The notes beneath the pieces are model-generated. The model ran no database searches. It was not told where the DNA came from and worked only from the letters and a program-made list of their open reading frames with translations. Positions 46,710 to 55,001 of a DNA stretch of 64,000 nt are shown here, in pieces (position 1 is the first letter of the stretch; every line of letters starts with the position of its first letter). The position numbers were made by a program, and so were the translations under genes. This stretch comes from DASPWW01 sp963803425 (lineage in GTDB: Bacteria > Actinomycetota > Thermoleophilia > Solirubrobacterales > 70-9): the NCBI GenBank assembly GCA_963803425.1, contig CAWDMA010000001.1, positions 744,001-808,000 of the forward strand. The letters run 5' to 3'.

Positions 46710-47409
46710 TTGGCACGGAAACCAAGCAGAAACGGCGGGTCGGCGGAGTCGAAGGAGAGGGTTCACGTCGGGCTGCTCGTCGACGAGTCGGGATCGATGG
46801 CCGGGAACGAGGCCGCGGTGATCGGGGGGATCAACCACTTCGTCGGGGAGCTGCGCGACGACAAGGGGGACGCGACGGTCGATCGCGACGCTGTCGATGT
46901 TCGACCTGCACGGCGGCGAGCCGCCGGTGCGGAACAGGTTCAAGGCGATCCCGATCGAGGAGGTCGCGCCGCTCGGCCCGGGCGACTACGCGCCGCGCGG
47001 GATGACGCCGCTGAACGACGCCGTCGTGAAGACGATCCGCTCGATCGGCGGCGCGATCAAGAAGGGCGATCGCGCGATGCTCGTGATCCTCACCGATGGG
47101 CTCGAGAACGCGAGCGAGACCTCGACCGACGAGCTCCGCAAGCTGATCCTGGCCAAGGAGAAGGCGGGGTGGGAGTTCATCTACCTCGGGGCGAACCAGG
47201 ACACCTGGGCCGAGTCGGAGAAGATCGGGCTGGCGCAGGAGGGCAAGAGCCTGGCCTGGAACGCGACGCAGGTCGGCACGGCGGATGCGATGGCGGTCAG
47301 CGCGGATCGCGCGAAGAGCTTCCGCGACGACCCCGACCGCTACAAGCGCGAGCTGAGCGAGGTGGGGCGCAGCGTGCAGAGCGCCAGGCGGCGCAAGGGG
47401 AAGCGATGA
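46710..47409 (+). CDS. Von Willebrand factor A domain protein (one frameshift)
   Basis: TTG 46710 is chosen because AAAGGAG lies five bases before it. The vWA text is VHVGLLVDESGSMAGNEAAV (MIDAS DxSxS) and GGINHFVGELRDD, then after one extra base near 46884 IATLSMFDLHGGEPPVRNRF, GMTPLNDAVVKTIRSIG (MIDAS Thr), and RAMLVILTDGLENASETST (MIDAS Asp). About 233 residues, soluble. The late part WEFIYLGANQDTWAESEKIG is typical of phage-tellurite-type vWA proteins. Divergent from the sigma factor, so possibly its target. Confidence 0.75.
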
Positions 47410-47567
47410 CGCTGCCCGGCCCCTCCCGCACGATCATCGTGCAGCCGATCGAGCAGCCGCGGCCGGTGAAGGCTCCGGAGCAGCCTTCGCCGGCGCGCGA
47501 GCCGGCGGAGCGGCCGGCTCGCGAGCGCGACCGGGAGAGGGAGCGGGAGACGGCTCCCGCGCGGTGA
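47406..47567 (+). CDS. Short Pro/Arg-rich protein coupled to the vWA gene
   Basis: A 53-residue frame whose ATG overlaps the vWA stop (ATGA). It reads MTLPGPSRTIIVQPIEQPRP and is then almost only Pro, Glu, Ala and Arg. No fold is expected. The overlap supports translation, but the composition could be chance in GC-rich DNA. Confidence 0.35.
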   Translation: MTLPGPSRTIIVQPIEQPRPVKAPEQPSPAREPAERPARERDRERERETAPAR

Positions 47568-47652
47568 GGCGATCAGCGGCGGCGTCGGGTCTCCGCAGGC
47601 GAGGGATCGGCTCGGCCCCGACCCGCCGCTGATCGCCGGCCGCGTCCACGGG

Positions 47653-48969
47653 GTGCGGACGTGGACGCTGCGCGCGCCGCACGATGGCGACTTCGCGCTG
47701 GTCGGATACGGCGCGACGGTGTGGGAGCCGGACGGCCGCCCGACCCGCGCCGAGTGCCGCGGCGCGGGCGGGTCGAGATGCCGGAGCGCGCCGTCGCCCG
47801 ACTGCGGGTGCGGCCTGTACGGGCGCCACCCGTTCGCCGACGAGGCGGCGCTCGCCCTCGACGTCCCCGATCCGGACGATCCGCTGCAGGTGGCCGGGAT
47901 CGTCGAGGCATGGGGCGAGGTCGAGCTGCACGGCGGCGGGTTCAGGGCCGAGTACGCACGGCCGACGGCGCTGGCGGTGCCGGGCTCGTGGCGCCGGAGC
48001 GACTACGCCGCGCTCGTCGAGCGGGTCGCCGATCGCCACCGGGCGCGGGTGCTGCACGTGGACTCTCCGGCCGACCTGCTGGCGCACTGCCGCGAGCACG
48101 GCCTGGGGTTGGACGAGGCGACCGTCGATCGGCTGCTCGCGAACCGGGAAGGAGCGCGGCCGCCGGCATCGCGGATTCCCGCGGCCCCACCGCCGCCCCG
48201 GACGCGCGCCGGGCGCGTGGTCGACGGCGTCCGGCTGTTCGGAGCGTGGCTGGTGGCGATCCTCTTCCTGGTGGTGGTGACCGGGTTCGGCTACGCGATC
48301 CTGGCGGCGGTGCTCGGGTGGGAGGCGGAGCGGGACGGGCCTGGGGCGGCGGCGCTGCACGGCGGGCGATCGCTGAAGGTGATCGACCAGGAGCTCGCAC
48401 CGGGGAAGCGGGGGCGGTGGCTGTATCTGGCGACGGTCCGGAACACGGGGGACCGGGCCGCGATCGGCGTGGTGCCCGAGGGCCGGCTCCGCGACCGCGG
48501 CGGTCGGCGGGTCGCCCGGATCGACCGCCCCGGCCGGGTCGAGGGTCGCGCCAACCTCGCCCCCGGCGAGACCGGGCTGGTGTGGGACCGGCTGCGGCCG
48601 CGGCCCGGCGGACGGCGGCGCTCGGACGTCCGCCGGTTCGACGTCGAGGCCGGAGCGATGCGGCTCGCCGGCGGGCCCGACAGCGCGCCGATCTCGATCG
48701 CCCGCGTCCACTCGAACCGCGAGCTGTGCATCGTCACGGCGACGATCGACGCGCGCGCCCGGATCCGTCGCGCCCGGGTGGCGCTGGTCGGGCGCGACCC
48801 GAAAGGCAAGGCGCTCGGGGTGGGGCGGTCCCGCGTCGGCCCATTGGCCCGAGGTCGCGGCGAGCACCTCGTCGGGCGGATCCCGCCGTGGGCATGCCGT
48901 GATCCCCGCCTCGGCGTGGACGCCTACCCGGCGCTGACGCGCCGGCAGCTGCTCGGCGCCACGGGGTAG
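47653..48969 (+). CDS. Membrane protein of unknown function with one central transmembrane helix
   Basis: About 438 residues; GTG 47653 is the first usable start (the frame is open further upstream without one). The N-terminal half (residues 1-180) is cytoplasmic, with RTWTLRAPHDGDFALVGYGA and a small Cys cluster (CRGAGGSRCRSAPSPDCGCG), then LYGRHPFADEAALAL. One membrane helix at ~195-220 (LFGAWLVAILFLVVVTGFGY). The outer half is beta-rich with an Ig-like pattern (RGRWLYLATVRNTGDRAAIG) and late Cys. No family recognised. Confidence 0.65.
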   Translation: MRTWTLRAPHDGDFALVGYGATVWEPDGRPTRAECRGAGGSRCRSAPSPDCGCGLYGRHPFADEAALALDVPDPDDPLQVAGIVEAWGEVELHGGGFRAEYARPTALAVPGSWRRSDYAALVERVADRHRARVLHVDSPADLLAHCREHGLGLDEATVDRLLANREGARPPASRIPAAPPPPRTRAGRVVDGVRLFGAWLVAILFLVVVTGFGYAILAAVLGWEAERDGPGAAALHGGRSLKVIDQELAPGKRGRWLYLATVRNTGDRAAIGVVPEGRLRDRGGRRVARIDRPGRVEGRANLAPGETGLVWDRLRPRPGGRRRSDVRRFDVEAGAMRLAGGPDSAPISIARVHSNRELCIVTATIDARARIRRARVALVGRDPKGKALGVGRSRVGPLARGRGEHLVGRIPPWACRDPRLGVDAYPALTRRQLLGATG

Positions 48970-48993
48970 ATCAGAGGTCCACGTCGGCTACTT

Positions 48994-50643
48994 CTACTTC
49001 TTCTTCTCCACCTTCAGCTTCGAGGACTGCTCGTTGGCGGTCCCGCCGAGCGGGGTGAAGGTGATGATCGCGTACAGCTTCACCTTCTCCTTGCGCTTCA
49101 GCTTCTTCTTCGCGGGCTTGGTCAGCTTCAGGGCGACATCGAAGGTGCCGGCGCCGCTCGCCGTGGCGGTGGAGGGCTTCAGGCCCTGCTTCTTCTTCGC
49201 CGCGCCCGCCCGATCCGAGCCGGTGTCGGCGGCGTCGCGGACGTCGATCTCGCCCGCGCCCGGGACGGTGACGGGCACCTTCTTGCCCTTCGCCTTGCCA
49301 ACCTCGAACTCGTTGTCCGGCTCCTTCGGTTGCGGCTGCTGCTGGGGGGTCGCGGTCCCCGAGAGCGGGACGTCGTGCTGGGCGCCCGTGGAGCCGTCGA
49401 CGAACCGCAACGCGGCCGCCTTCGCGCCGAGGGTGGTGGGCGCGAAGCGCGCCCTGACTTTGCAGCTCTCGTCCGCGGCGAGCGTCGCGCCGGTGCAGTC
49501 GTCGCTGTCGATCGAGAACTGGCCGGGGTCGGCGCCGGCCTTGCCGGCGCTCGCGATCTCGAGCTCGCTCCCGTCGTCACCGGTGTTCGTCACCGTGAAG
49601 GTCTGCGGGGCGCTCGCACTCCCGAGCGGGACGGCGCCGAAGCTCTTCGAGGCGGGCGACACGTCGAACGAGGGTTGCGGGTCGGACCAGTTCAGCTCAA
49701 CCGAGCCCGGCACCACGCCGGCCGGGCCGGCGCCCTCGAAGACGTCGGTCACCCCGGGTCCCGTGTGGTTGGAGCCGCCGCCGCCTCCGCCGCCTCCGGC
49801 GGCGCCGGAGCCGCCGAGTGGGGCGGTCACGCCCCCGCCCCCGCCGCCCCCGCCGCCCCCGTACCAGCCGTCGCCGCCCCCGCCGCCGCCGCCCCCGATG
49901 TTGGCGCCCCCGCCGCCGAGGTCGCCGCCGTCACCTCCGTCGAGCTCGGCTCCCGCGCTGCCGTTGTGCCCGCCCGGGGCTCCGCCATGACCAAGGGAGC
50001 CGCCGGCACCGGCCCCGCCGGGTCCGCCGCGCTCGCCGGGGCCGGCCGGCCCCGCACCCGACCCAGTGCTTCCGAACGCGCCGGCGGCGCCGCCGCCGGC
50101 GCCCTGACCGGTGGGGCTCGAGTCGCTCGTGTAGCCATCGCCGCCCCCTCCACCGCCGCCGGCGGCAACGATCACGCGGGAGCTGAGAGCGCTCATGTCG
50201 GTGCGCACGTCGGAGGAGCCTCCGCCGTCCCCGGCGTCGGCCGGCAGCGGCGTCCCCGGGTTCACGTCGCCGGCTCCGCCGTCGCCGAGCGCCCCCACCG
50301 CGATCCACAGATCCTGGCCCGGGGTCACCGCCAGGTCCCCGGCCACCAGCGCGCCGGGGCCCCCGGGGCCCCCGCCGGCCGGACCCGGACTTCCGGACGC
50401 GCCCGTGGCGATCACGTAGACGCTGGTCACCCCGGCAGGGACGGTGAACATCGTCAGCGTGCCCGGCGAGGTGAAGTCCATCGAGCCCGCCTCCGCCGCC
50501 GGAGCGGCGACCAGGGCGGCGAGGGTTGCGAGCGCGAGGAGAAGCGGGGTGCGGTGCCGCGGAGCCCGTCCGGTTAGCCTTTGCGCGCGGGAAGGCTCCG
50601 ATGTACCCACATCCGCCCCGTCATCTGGTCCCCCTGGGCCCAT
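48994..50643 (-). CDS. Secreted glycine-rich protein with choice-of-anchor-D domain
   Basis: A 549-residue secreted protein. Signal peptide TPLLLALATLAALVAAPAAEA. Residues ~50-130: FTVPAGVTSVYVIATGASGS, the typical N-terminus of bacterial glycine-rich surface proteins. Residues ~130-310: mostly Gly in blocks. Then an ASH/choice-of-anchor-D module (SFDVSPASKSFGAVPLGSAS, FTVTNTGDDGSELEI, CKVRARFAPTTLG) and a Lys-rich C-terminus (SSKLKVEKKK). No LPxTG. Probably an extracellular matrix or spore/cell-surface component. Confidence 0.75.
   Translation of the reverse strand: MGPGGPDDGADVGTSEPSRAQRLTGRAPRHRTPLLLALATLAALVAAPAAEAGSMDFTSPGTLTMFTVPAGVTSVYVIATGASGSPGPAGGGPGGPGALVAGDLAVTPGQDLWIAVGALGDGGAGDVNPGTPLPADAGDGGGSSDVRTDMSALSSRVIVAAGGGGGGGDGYTSDSSPTGQGAGGGAAGAFGSTGSGAGPAGPGERGGPGGAGAGGSLGHGGAPGGHNGSAGAELDGGDGGDLGGGGANIGGGGGGGGDGWYGGGGGGGGGGVTAPLGGSGAAGGGGGGGGSNHTGPGVTDVFEGAGPAGVVPGSVELNWSDPQPSFDVSPASKSFGAVPLGSASAPQTFTVTNTGDDGSELEIASAGKAGADPGQFSIDSDDCTGATLAADESCKVRARFAPTTLGAKAAALRFVDGSTGAQHDVPLSGTATPQQQPQPKEPDNEFEVGKAKGKKVPVTVPGAGEIDVRDAADTGSDRAGAAKKKQGLKPSTATASGAGTFDVALKLTKPAKKKLKRKEKVKLYAIITFTPLGGTANEQSSKLKVEKKK
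49770..50170 (-). repeat. Glycine-codon low-complexity tract
   Basis: Coding low-complexity region of the glycine-rich protein: on the plus strand long runs of CCGCCGCC and CCCCCG units, encoding poly-Gly blocks such as GGGGGGGGDG. Such tracts are prone to slippage, so copy number here may be unreliable. Confidence 0.7.
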
Positions 50644-50723
50644 CCCGCCGGCGAGGCTAACACCGCTCGTCGGCCCGCCGGCAGCCGTCTAGTACGAATG
50701 TCCACGCACGCGCGAGAATCCCG

Positions 50724-51317
50724 ATGCCGGTGAGTGAGCGCTTCGACCGCGCGCTCGCCTGCGCGTCCCGCCTCCACCGCGACCAGCTCCGCAAGGGGCC
50801 GAAGCGAATCCCCTACATCGCCCACCTGCTCGGGGTGGCGTCGATCGTGATCGAGGACGGCGGGGACGAGGACGAGGCGATCGCGGCGCTGCTCCACGAC
50901 GGGCCGGAGGACCAGGGCGGGGTCGACACGCTGGAGCGGATCCGGGCCGAGTTCGGGGAGCGGGTGGCGGGGATCGTCGAGGAGTGCACCGACACGTTCG
51001 AGGATCCGAAGCCGCCGTGGCGTGCTCGCAAGCAGGCCTACCTCGACCGGCTGGAGCGGGCGCCGGACGAGGCGCTGCGGGTCTCGCTCGCCGACAAGGT
51101 CCACAACGCCCACACGATCCTCGCCGACTACCGCGAGGTGGGGGAGGAGCTGTGGGAGCGGTTCAGCGGAACCCGCGAGGAGTCGCTGTGGTACTACCGC
51201 GAGCTGGCGGCGATATTCGCGCGGCGCCGGCCGGGGCCGCTCGCGGACGAGCTGGCGCGGACGGTGGACGGGATCGACGCGCTCGTGGACGAGCGTGTGA
51301 GCTTGTCCGGCACCTGA
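50724..51317 (+). CDS. HD-domain phosphohydrolase (RelA/SpoT hydrolase-like)
   Basis: A 197-residue protein with the HD pattern: DRALACASRLHRDQLRKGPK, RIPYIAHLLGVASIVIEDGG (first His), EDEAIAALLHDGPEDQGG (HD), then LRVSLADKVHNAHTILADYR (Asp). This is the N-terminal hydrolase layout of small alarmone hydrolases (Mesh1/SpoT-like), so it may hydrolyse (p)ppGpp or another nucleotide. The usual HDVVED is HDGPED here. A stand-alone gene. Confidence 0.8.
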   Translation: MPVSERFDRALACASRLHRDQLRKGPKRIPYIAHLLGVASIVIEDGGDEDEAIAALLHDGPEDQGGVDTLERIRAEFGERVAGIVEECTDTFEDPKPPWRARKQAYLDRLERAPDEALRVSLADKVHNAHTILADYREVGEELWERFSGTREESLWYYRELAAIFARRRPGPLADELARTVDGIDALVDERVSLSGT

Positions 51318-51329
51318 TCGCGCCCGCCA

Positions 51330-51767
51330 CTACGACAGCCCGGCGGCTTCGCGGGCCTCGTCCAGGGTGTCGAGCTGGTGCACCAGGGTGATCTTTCCGT
51401 CGCGCAGCTCGTACAGGGTGGTGAGCTCGATCTCGACCCGGGCGCCGCTCGTGCTCCCGACCCCCCACTGGCGGCTCGGAACGAGGACGCACTCGCCGGC
51501 GTCGATGAAGTCGAGGTTCTCGACGAAGTACTCGCTGAACGGCTCCAACCAGGCCTGCAGGTACTCGACCAGGCCGTCGATGCCCCGATAGCTGTCGCGG
51601 ATGTCGAGCCCCATCCCGATCGCGAGCGTCCGCAGCTCGACGTCGGGCGAGTACGCGTTGCCGAGCGCCTCGCGGACCACCGCGGCGTCCCACTCGATCG
51701 CGGCGACGTTGACGCCGTCGAATCCGCCGAAGGTCGACCGCACGGCTTCCACGTTCCCCTTCGACAT
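51330..51767 (-). CDS. SnoaL/NTF2-like protein, tandem copy 5
   Basis: A 145-residue cone-shaped NTF2-fold protein, last in a five-gene tandem array. Shared marks: start MSKGNVEAVRSTFGGFD, middle YRGIDGLVEYLQAWLEPFSE and end LDTLDEAREAAGLS. NTF2-like proteins are enzymes (isomerases, cyclases) or ligand-binding modules; no catalytic residues can be assigned. It is the most diverged copy, with an additional N-terminal insert. Confidence 0.78.
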   Translation of the reverse strand: MSKGNVEAVRSTFGGFDGVNVAAIEWDAAVVREALGNAYSPDVELRTLAIGMGLDIRDSYRGIDGLVEYLQAWLEPFSEYFVENLDFIDAGECVLVPSRQWGVGSTSGARVEIELTTLYELRDGKITLVHQLDTLDEAREAAGLS

Positions 51768-51770
51768 CGG

Positions 51771-52172
51771 CTACTCCGACAGCCCGGCGGCGTCGAGGGC
51801 TGTCTTGCGGTCCCAGAACGCCTCCCACAGCACCACCTTCCCGCCTCGCAGCGTGAAGATCGTGCCGGCGGGCTGCGCGGCTTCGATTCCGTCTCTACCT
51901 CGAAAGCGCTCGACGCTGAGCAGCAGGACCCGTTCCGCGTCCAGCGCCCGAATCTCCTCGGGGTCCGACCGATGCTCCTCCCAAGCGTCGTCGAATGCGG
52001 TGAAGTACTCGATCGCCGCGTCGCGTCCGCGTGCGACCCTCGCACCGGGCTGCTCGGGCGGCTCGCGGAACTCGACACCCTGGGCCAGGAACTCGGTGGC
52101 GGCGGCCTCGATCCCGCGCTCGTTGAACGCCTCGATCGCCGCTCGGAGGATCTCCTCGTTCTGCTCCGGCAT
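51771..52172 (-). CDS. SnoaL/NTF2-like protein, tandem copy 4
   Basis: A 133-residue paralogue: MPEQNEEILRAAIEAFNERG, VEFREPPEQPGARVARGRDA, then AERVLLLSVERFRGRDGIEA and the shared end RKTALDAAGLSE. ATG 52172 is preceded by GATACT ten bases upstream, hinting at an own promoter. It lies three bases before copy 5. Confidence 0.8.
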   Translation of the reverse strand: MPEQNEEILRAAIEAFNERGIEAAATEFLAQGVEFREPPEQPGARVARGRDAAIEYFTAFDDAWEEHRSDPEEIRALDAERVLLLSVERFRGRDGIEAAQPAGTIFTLRGGKVVLWEAFWDRKTALDAAGLSE

Positions 52173-52196
52173 CGCCCGCCCCAGTATCGCGCGCGG

Positions 52197-52598
52197 CTAC
52201 TCCGGCAGCCCGGCGGCGTCGAGGGCATCGGCGCGGTCGAGAAACCACCGAACCCGGATCTGCTTGCCATTCCTGAGGTCGACGACCTGGTGGAGCCTGA
52301 ACTCGGTCTCCGCGCCGCTCTCCTTGCCCCGGACATCCCGTCGAACGCAGACATAGACAACGTCCCCCGCGTCGACCTCCTCGACTATCTCGTAGACGCC
52401 GCCCGGTTCCCAGGCCTCGTCCACCTGCAGATAGAAGTCCCACGCAGCCTCGATCCCCCTGAACGGCCCGGGCTCGGGCCACGATTCGACCGGCCACGTC
52501 TCCAGCGCGGGATCCACCAACGCGGACCAGGCCGTCCGGTCTCGACGGTTGTAGGCATCGATCACCCGTCGCGCGACCTCGACGTTCTCCTCCGACAT
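52197..52598 (-). CDS. SnoaL/NTF2-like protein, tandem copy 3
   Basis: A 133-residue paralogue: MSEENVEVARRVIDAYNRRD, WPEPGPFRGIEAAWDFYLQV, FRLHQVVDLRNGKQIRVRWF and the end DRADALDAAGLPE. It is close to copy 1 in sequence (AAWDFYL / AAWDYYL). ATG 52598 lies three bases behind the stop of copy 2. Confidence 0.82.
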   Translation of the reverse strand: MSEENVEVARRVIDAYNRRDRTAWSALVDPALETWPVESWPEPGPFRGIEAAWDFYLQVDEAWEPGGVYEIVEEVDAGDVVYVCVRRDVRGKESGAETEFRLHQVVDLRNGKQIRVRWFLDRADALDAAGLPE

Positions 52599-52601
52599 CG
52601 C

Positions 52602-53003
52602 CTACTCCTCGAGCCCGGCGGCTTCGCGGGCTTCCGCGGGGCTCATGAAGGCGCGCCACCGGCTCACCCTGCCGTTCGCGATCCTCATCAGCAACCCCAT
52701 CGGCTGCTCGACCGGAACGCCGCTGCTGCCGCCTCTGCCGTGGACCTGATAGATCAGCAGCACCTCGTCGTCGCCGACGGCGACCGCCTCCAGCACCTCG
52801 AGGCTGTGGGGGAGGATGCCGCGCAGCTCCTCGAGCCTGGTGGCGACCGCGTCGGCCCCGCGATGCACGTCGCCGTCAGGGAACCCGGGTGGGTCATGGA
52901 ACTCGACGTCGTCGGTCCAGCCCACACCCCTGGAGCCCTCGACTCCGGACTCGTTCCAGGCCTCGAACGAACGGCGGGCCAGCTCGACGTTCTCGTCCGA
53001 CAT
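52602..53003 (-). CDS. SnoaL/NTF2-like protein, tandem copy 2
   Basis: A 133-residue paralogue: MSDENVELARRSFEAWNESG, DDVEFHDPPGFPDGDVHRGA, LEVLEAVAVGDDEVLLIYQV and the end MSPAEAREAAGLEE. A much longer open frame runs through it upstream, but only the ATG 53003 start fits the paralogue alignment. Confidence 0.82.
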   Translation of the reverse strand: MSDENVELARRSFEAWNESGVEGSRGVGWTDDVEFHDPPGFPDGDVHRGADAVATRLEELRGILPHSLEVLEAVAVGDDEVLLIYQVHGRGGSSGVPVEQPMGLLMRIANGRVSRWRAFMSPAEAREAAGLEE

Positions 53004-53014
53004 CGTCCGCCGGG

Positions 53015-53413
53015 CTACTCCGAGATCCCGGCCGCTTCGAGGGCGACGGCGCGGTCCACGAACCACTCGGCGCGAAGGACCTTCCTCTGCCGGATCGTGA
53101 AAACGCCCCAATAGTCGAACTCCACCCCCGCGCCGCTGCTCGCTCCGCTCAAGGCGATTCGGTAACGGAGCAGGACCCTGTCGCCGCCGGCGTCCAGGAC
53201 CTCGGCGTCGTCCACCGAGAACGCCTCGAAGGCGTCGAAGGCGCCGAGGTAGTAGTCCCAGGCGGCCTCGGCACCGCGGGCGCCGGCCTCCGGCCAATCG
53301 GGGGCCGGTATGACCTCGAACTCCGCATCGTTGACCGCGAGCCAGGTGGTCCGGTCGCGCCGCGTCAGGGCGTTCGCCGCACGCCGCACTAGCTCCACGT
53401 TCTCCGCCGACAT
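53015..53413 (-). CDS. SnoaL/NTF2-like protein, tandem copy 1
   Basis: A 132-residue paralogue and first gene of the array: MSAENVELVRRAANALTRRD, DWPEAGARGAEAAWDYYLGA, VEFDYWGVFTIRQRKVLRAE and the end DRAVALEAAGISE. ATG 53413 has GATACT nine bases upstream, the likely -10 of the array. Confidence 0.82.
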   Translation of the reverse strand: MSAENVELVRRAANALTRRDRTTWLAVNDAEFEVIPAPDWPEAGARGAEAAWDYYLGAFDAFEAFSVDDAEVLDAGGDRVLLRYRIALSGASSGAGVEFDYWGVFTIRQRKVLRAEWFVDRAVALEAAGISE

Positions 53414-53476
53414 CGTCCGCCCAGTATCGCGCTTCGCCCCGGCGCAGCCGGGTGCGTCCGCCCGGCCGGGTCCGGG

Positions 53477-54268
53477 CTACAGCGCCGCGCGGACGAACTC
53501 GATGTCGGCGCGGATCTCGTCGGCGCCGCCGGGAGTCTCGACGACGGCGGGGCCGCCGGCGGTGTGGATCATCGCGCGGAGGACGTCCGCGCCGATCTCG
53601 CCGCGGCCGAGGTTGGCGTGGCGGTCGGCGCCGGTTCCGGCGGGGTCGCGCGAGTCGTTCGCGTGCAGCAGGTCGATCCTGCCGGTGATCGCGCGGGCGC
53701 GCTCGACCGCGTCGCCGAGGTGCTCGCCGGCGGCGTGCGCGTGGCAGGTGTCGAAGCAGAACCCGAGCTCGATCCCGTGGTCCGCGTCGTTGACGGCCTC
53801 CCACAGGCGGGCGAGGTCGTCGAAGCGGCGCGCGACGGCGTTGTCGCCGCCGGCGGTGTTCTCCATGTACACCGGCACGCCCGAGTCGAGGATCTCGAGC
53901 GTGCGGACCCAGCGGCCGAACCCCTTCGCGACGCCGTCCTCCGCGTGGCCGGGGTGGACGATCACCGCCTCGGCGCCGACCCCGGCCGACGCCTCGCAGG
54001 TCTGCTGGAGGATCTTGCGGGAGCCGTGGCGGACGTTGTTGCGCGGCGAGCACACGTTGATCAGGTAGGGCGCGTGCACGTACACCGGCACTGCCGAGTC
54101 GCGGAGCTCGTCCGCGTCGTCGCGCGGCGGCGGCTTCTCCCATCCCTGCGGGTCAGACAGGAAGATCTGGACGCAGTCGGCGCCGACCGCCTCGGCCTCG
54201 CCGAGCGGGTCCTCCGGGGCGAGGTGGGCGCCGACGACGAAACGGGTGTCGGGCCCCTTCGCCGCCAC
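53477..54268 (-). CDS. nfo: Deoxyribonuclease IV (AP endonuclease, TIM barrel)
   Basis: A 263-residue Nfo-family enzyme that nicks DNA at abasic sites. Zinc and active-site residues visible: VYVHAPYLINVCSP, AVIVHPGHAEDG, VYMENTAGGDN, ELGFCFDTCHAHAAG, LLHANDS, RHANLGRGEIG and AVVETPGG. Start GTG 54268 lies five bases behind the stop of the upstream gene. A little shorter than E. coli Nfo (~285). Confidence 0.9.
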   Translation of the reverse strand: MAAKGPDTRFVVGAHLAPEDPLGEAEAVGADCVQIFLSDPQGWEKPPPRDDADELRDSAVPVYVHAPYLINVCSPRNNVRHGSRKILQQTCEASAGVGAEAVIVHPGHAEDGVAKGFGRWVRTLEILDSGVPVYMENTAGGDNAVARRFDDLARLWEAVNDADHGIELGFCFDTCHAHAAGEHLGDAVERARAITGRIDLLHANDSRDPAGTGADRHANLGRGEIGADVLRAMIHTAGGPAVVETPGGADEIRADIEFVRAAL

Positions 54269-54273
54269 CGCGC

Positions 54274-54669
54274 CTACAGCGGCTCGCCCGAGTCGGGGTC
54301 GACGCCCTGCTCCCGGAGCCGCTCGCGGACCACGTCGCGGAGCGCGCGGAGCGCGGCGGGGTCGAGCGCGGGGACGCCGGCGCCGGGCTCGGGGTCCCGG
54401 CCAAGGATCCCGCGGATCACGTCGGGGAGCTCGGATCCCCGGAGGTCGGCGGCGTGGCTCTCGGTGGTCACCTGCGGCAGCCCGGTCGCCGCAGCCCGCC
54501 GCAGCAGCTCGCCGAGCGCGCCGGCGTCGGCGCCGGGGAGCTCGGTCGGGGGTGGGTCGTCGGGCTCCTCCGGCCCGGGTTGCGGCTCCGCGCTGAGCTG
54601 CTCGGGCGCATCGGGCGGGAGGGCGCTCTCGCGCGCCCGGCGCCGGCTGAAGTAGGCGAAGGGGTCCAC
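54274..54669 (-). CDS. Uncharacterised small protein upstream of nfo
   Basis: About 131 residues from GTG 54669, which lies six bases behind TACATT (leaderless type); ATG 54717 would add 16 residues. The text VDPFAYFSRRRARESALPPD is followed by a Pro/Glu-rich linker, then a helical end (LPDVIRGILGRDPEPG, LRALRDVVRERLREQGVDPD). No family recognised. It is in operon with nfo. Confidence 0.55.
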   Translation of the reverse strand: MDPFAYFSRRRARESALPPDAPEQLSAEPQPGPEEPDDPPPTELPGADAGALGELLRRAAATGLPQVTTESHAADLRGSELPDVIRGILGRDPEPGAGVPALDPAALRALRDVVRERLREQGVDPDSGEPL

Positions 54670-54767
54670 GGAGGGAATGTAGTGCCGCTGGGGTATGTCG
54701 CGTCCTCTGTGACGCATTCGGCATGAACCGCACCGATAGGTATGATTGCTACGTTCATACTCTGGTC

Positions 54768-55001
54768 ATGGCGATGCCGCGGCGAACGATCCACATCTCT
54801 GAGAGCACCGAGGAGCTGGTGCGCGAGCACGCGGAGGAGCGCGAGTCCTTCTCGGCCGCCGTAACCCGGCTGGTCGAGGCGGGCGCTGCGGTGAGCGGTC
54901 GGAGGGAGCCACCCGGGTATGTGGGGATCGCCGATGGGCCCGTCGACGAGTTCGGGCGCCGCGCCGAGGAATACCTGCGGGAGCCGGCCACAAGCGAGTG
55001 A
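54768..55001 (+). CDS. vapB: VapB-like antitoxin
   Basis: A 77-residue protein. ATG 54768 is preferred over 54723 because MAMPRRTIHISESTEELVRE begins the ribbon-helix-helix DNA-binding domain. The end (GPVDEFGRRAEEYLREP) would wrap the toxin. The stop overlaps the toxin start (GTGA). The upstream region holds TATGAT and CATACT, likely the autoregulated promoter. Confidence 0.72.
   Translation: MAMPRRTIHISESTEELVREHAEERESFSAAVTRLVEAGAAVSGRREPPGYVGIADGPVDEFGRRAEEYLREPATSE

Noticed and set aside
49330..50577. Plus-strand frame of ~415 codons
   Set aside because: Complement of the glycine-rich gene; Ala/Pro/Arg low complexity only.
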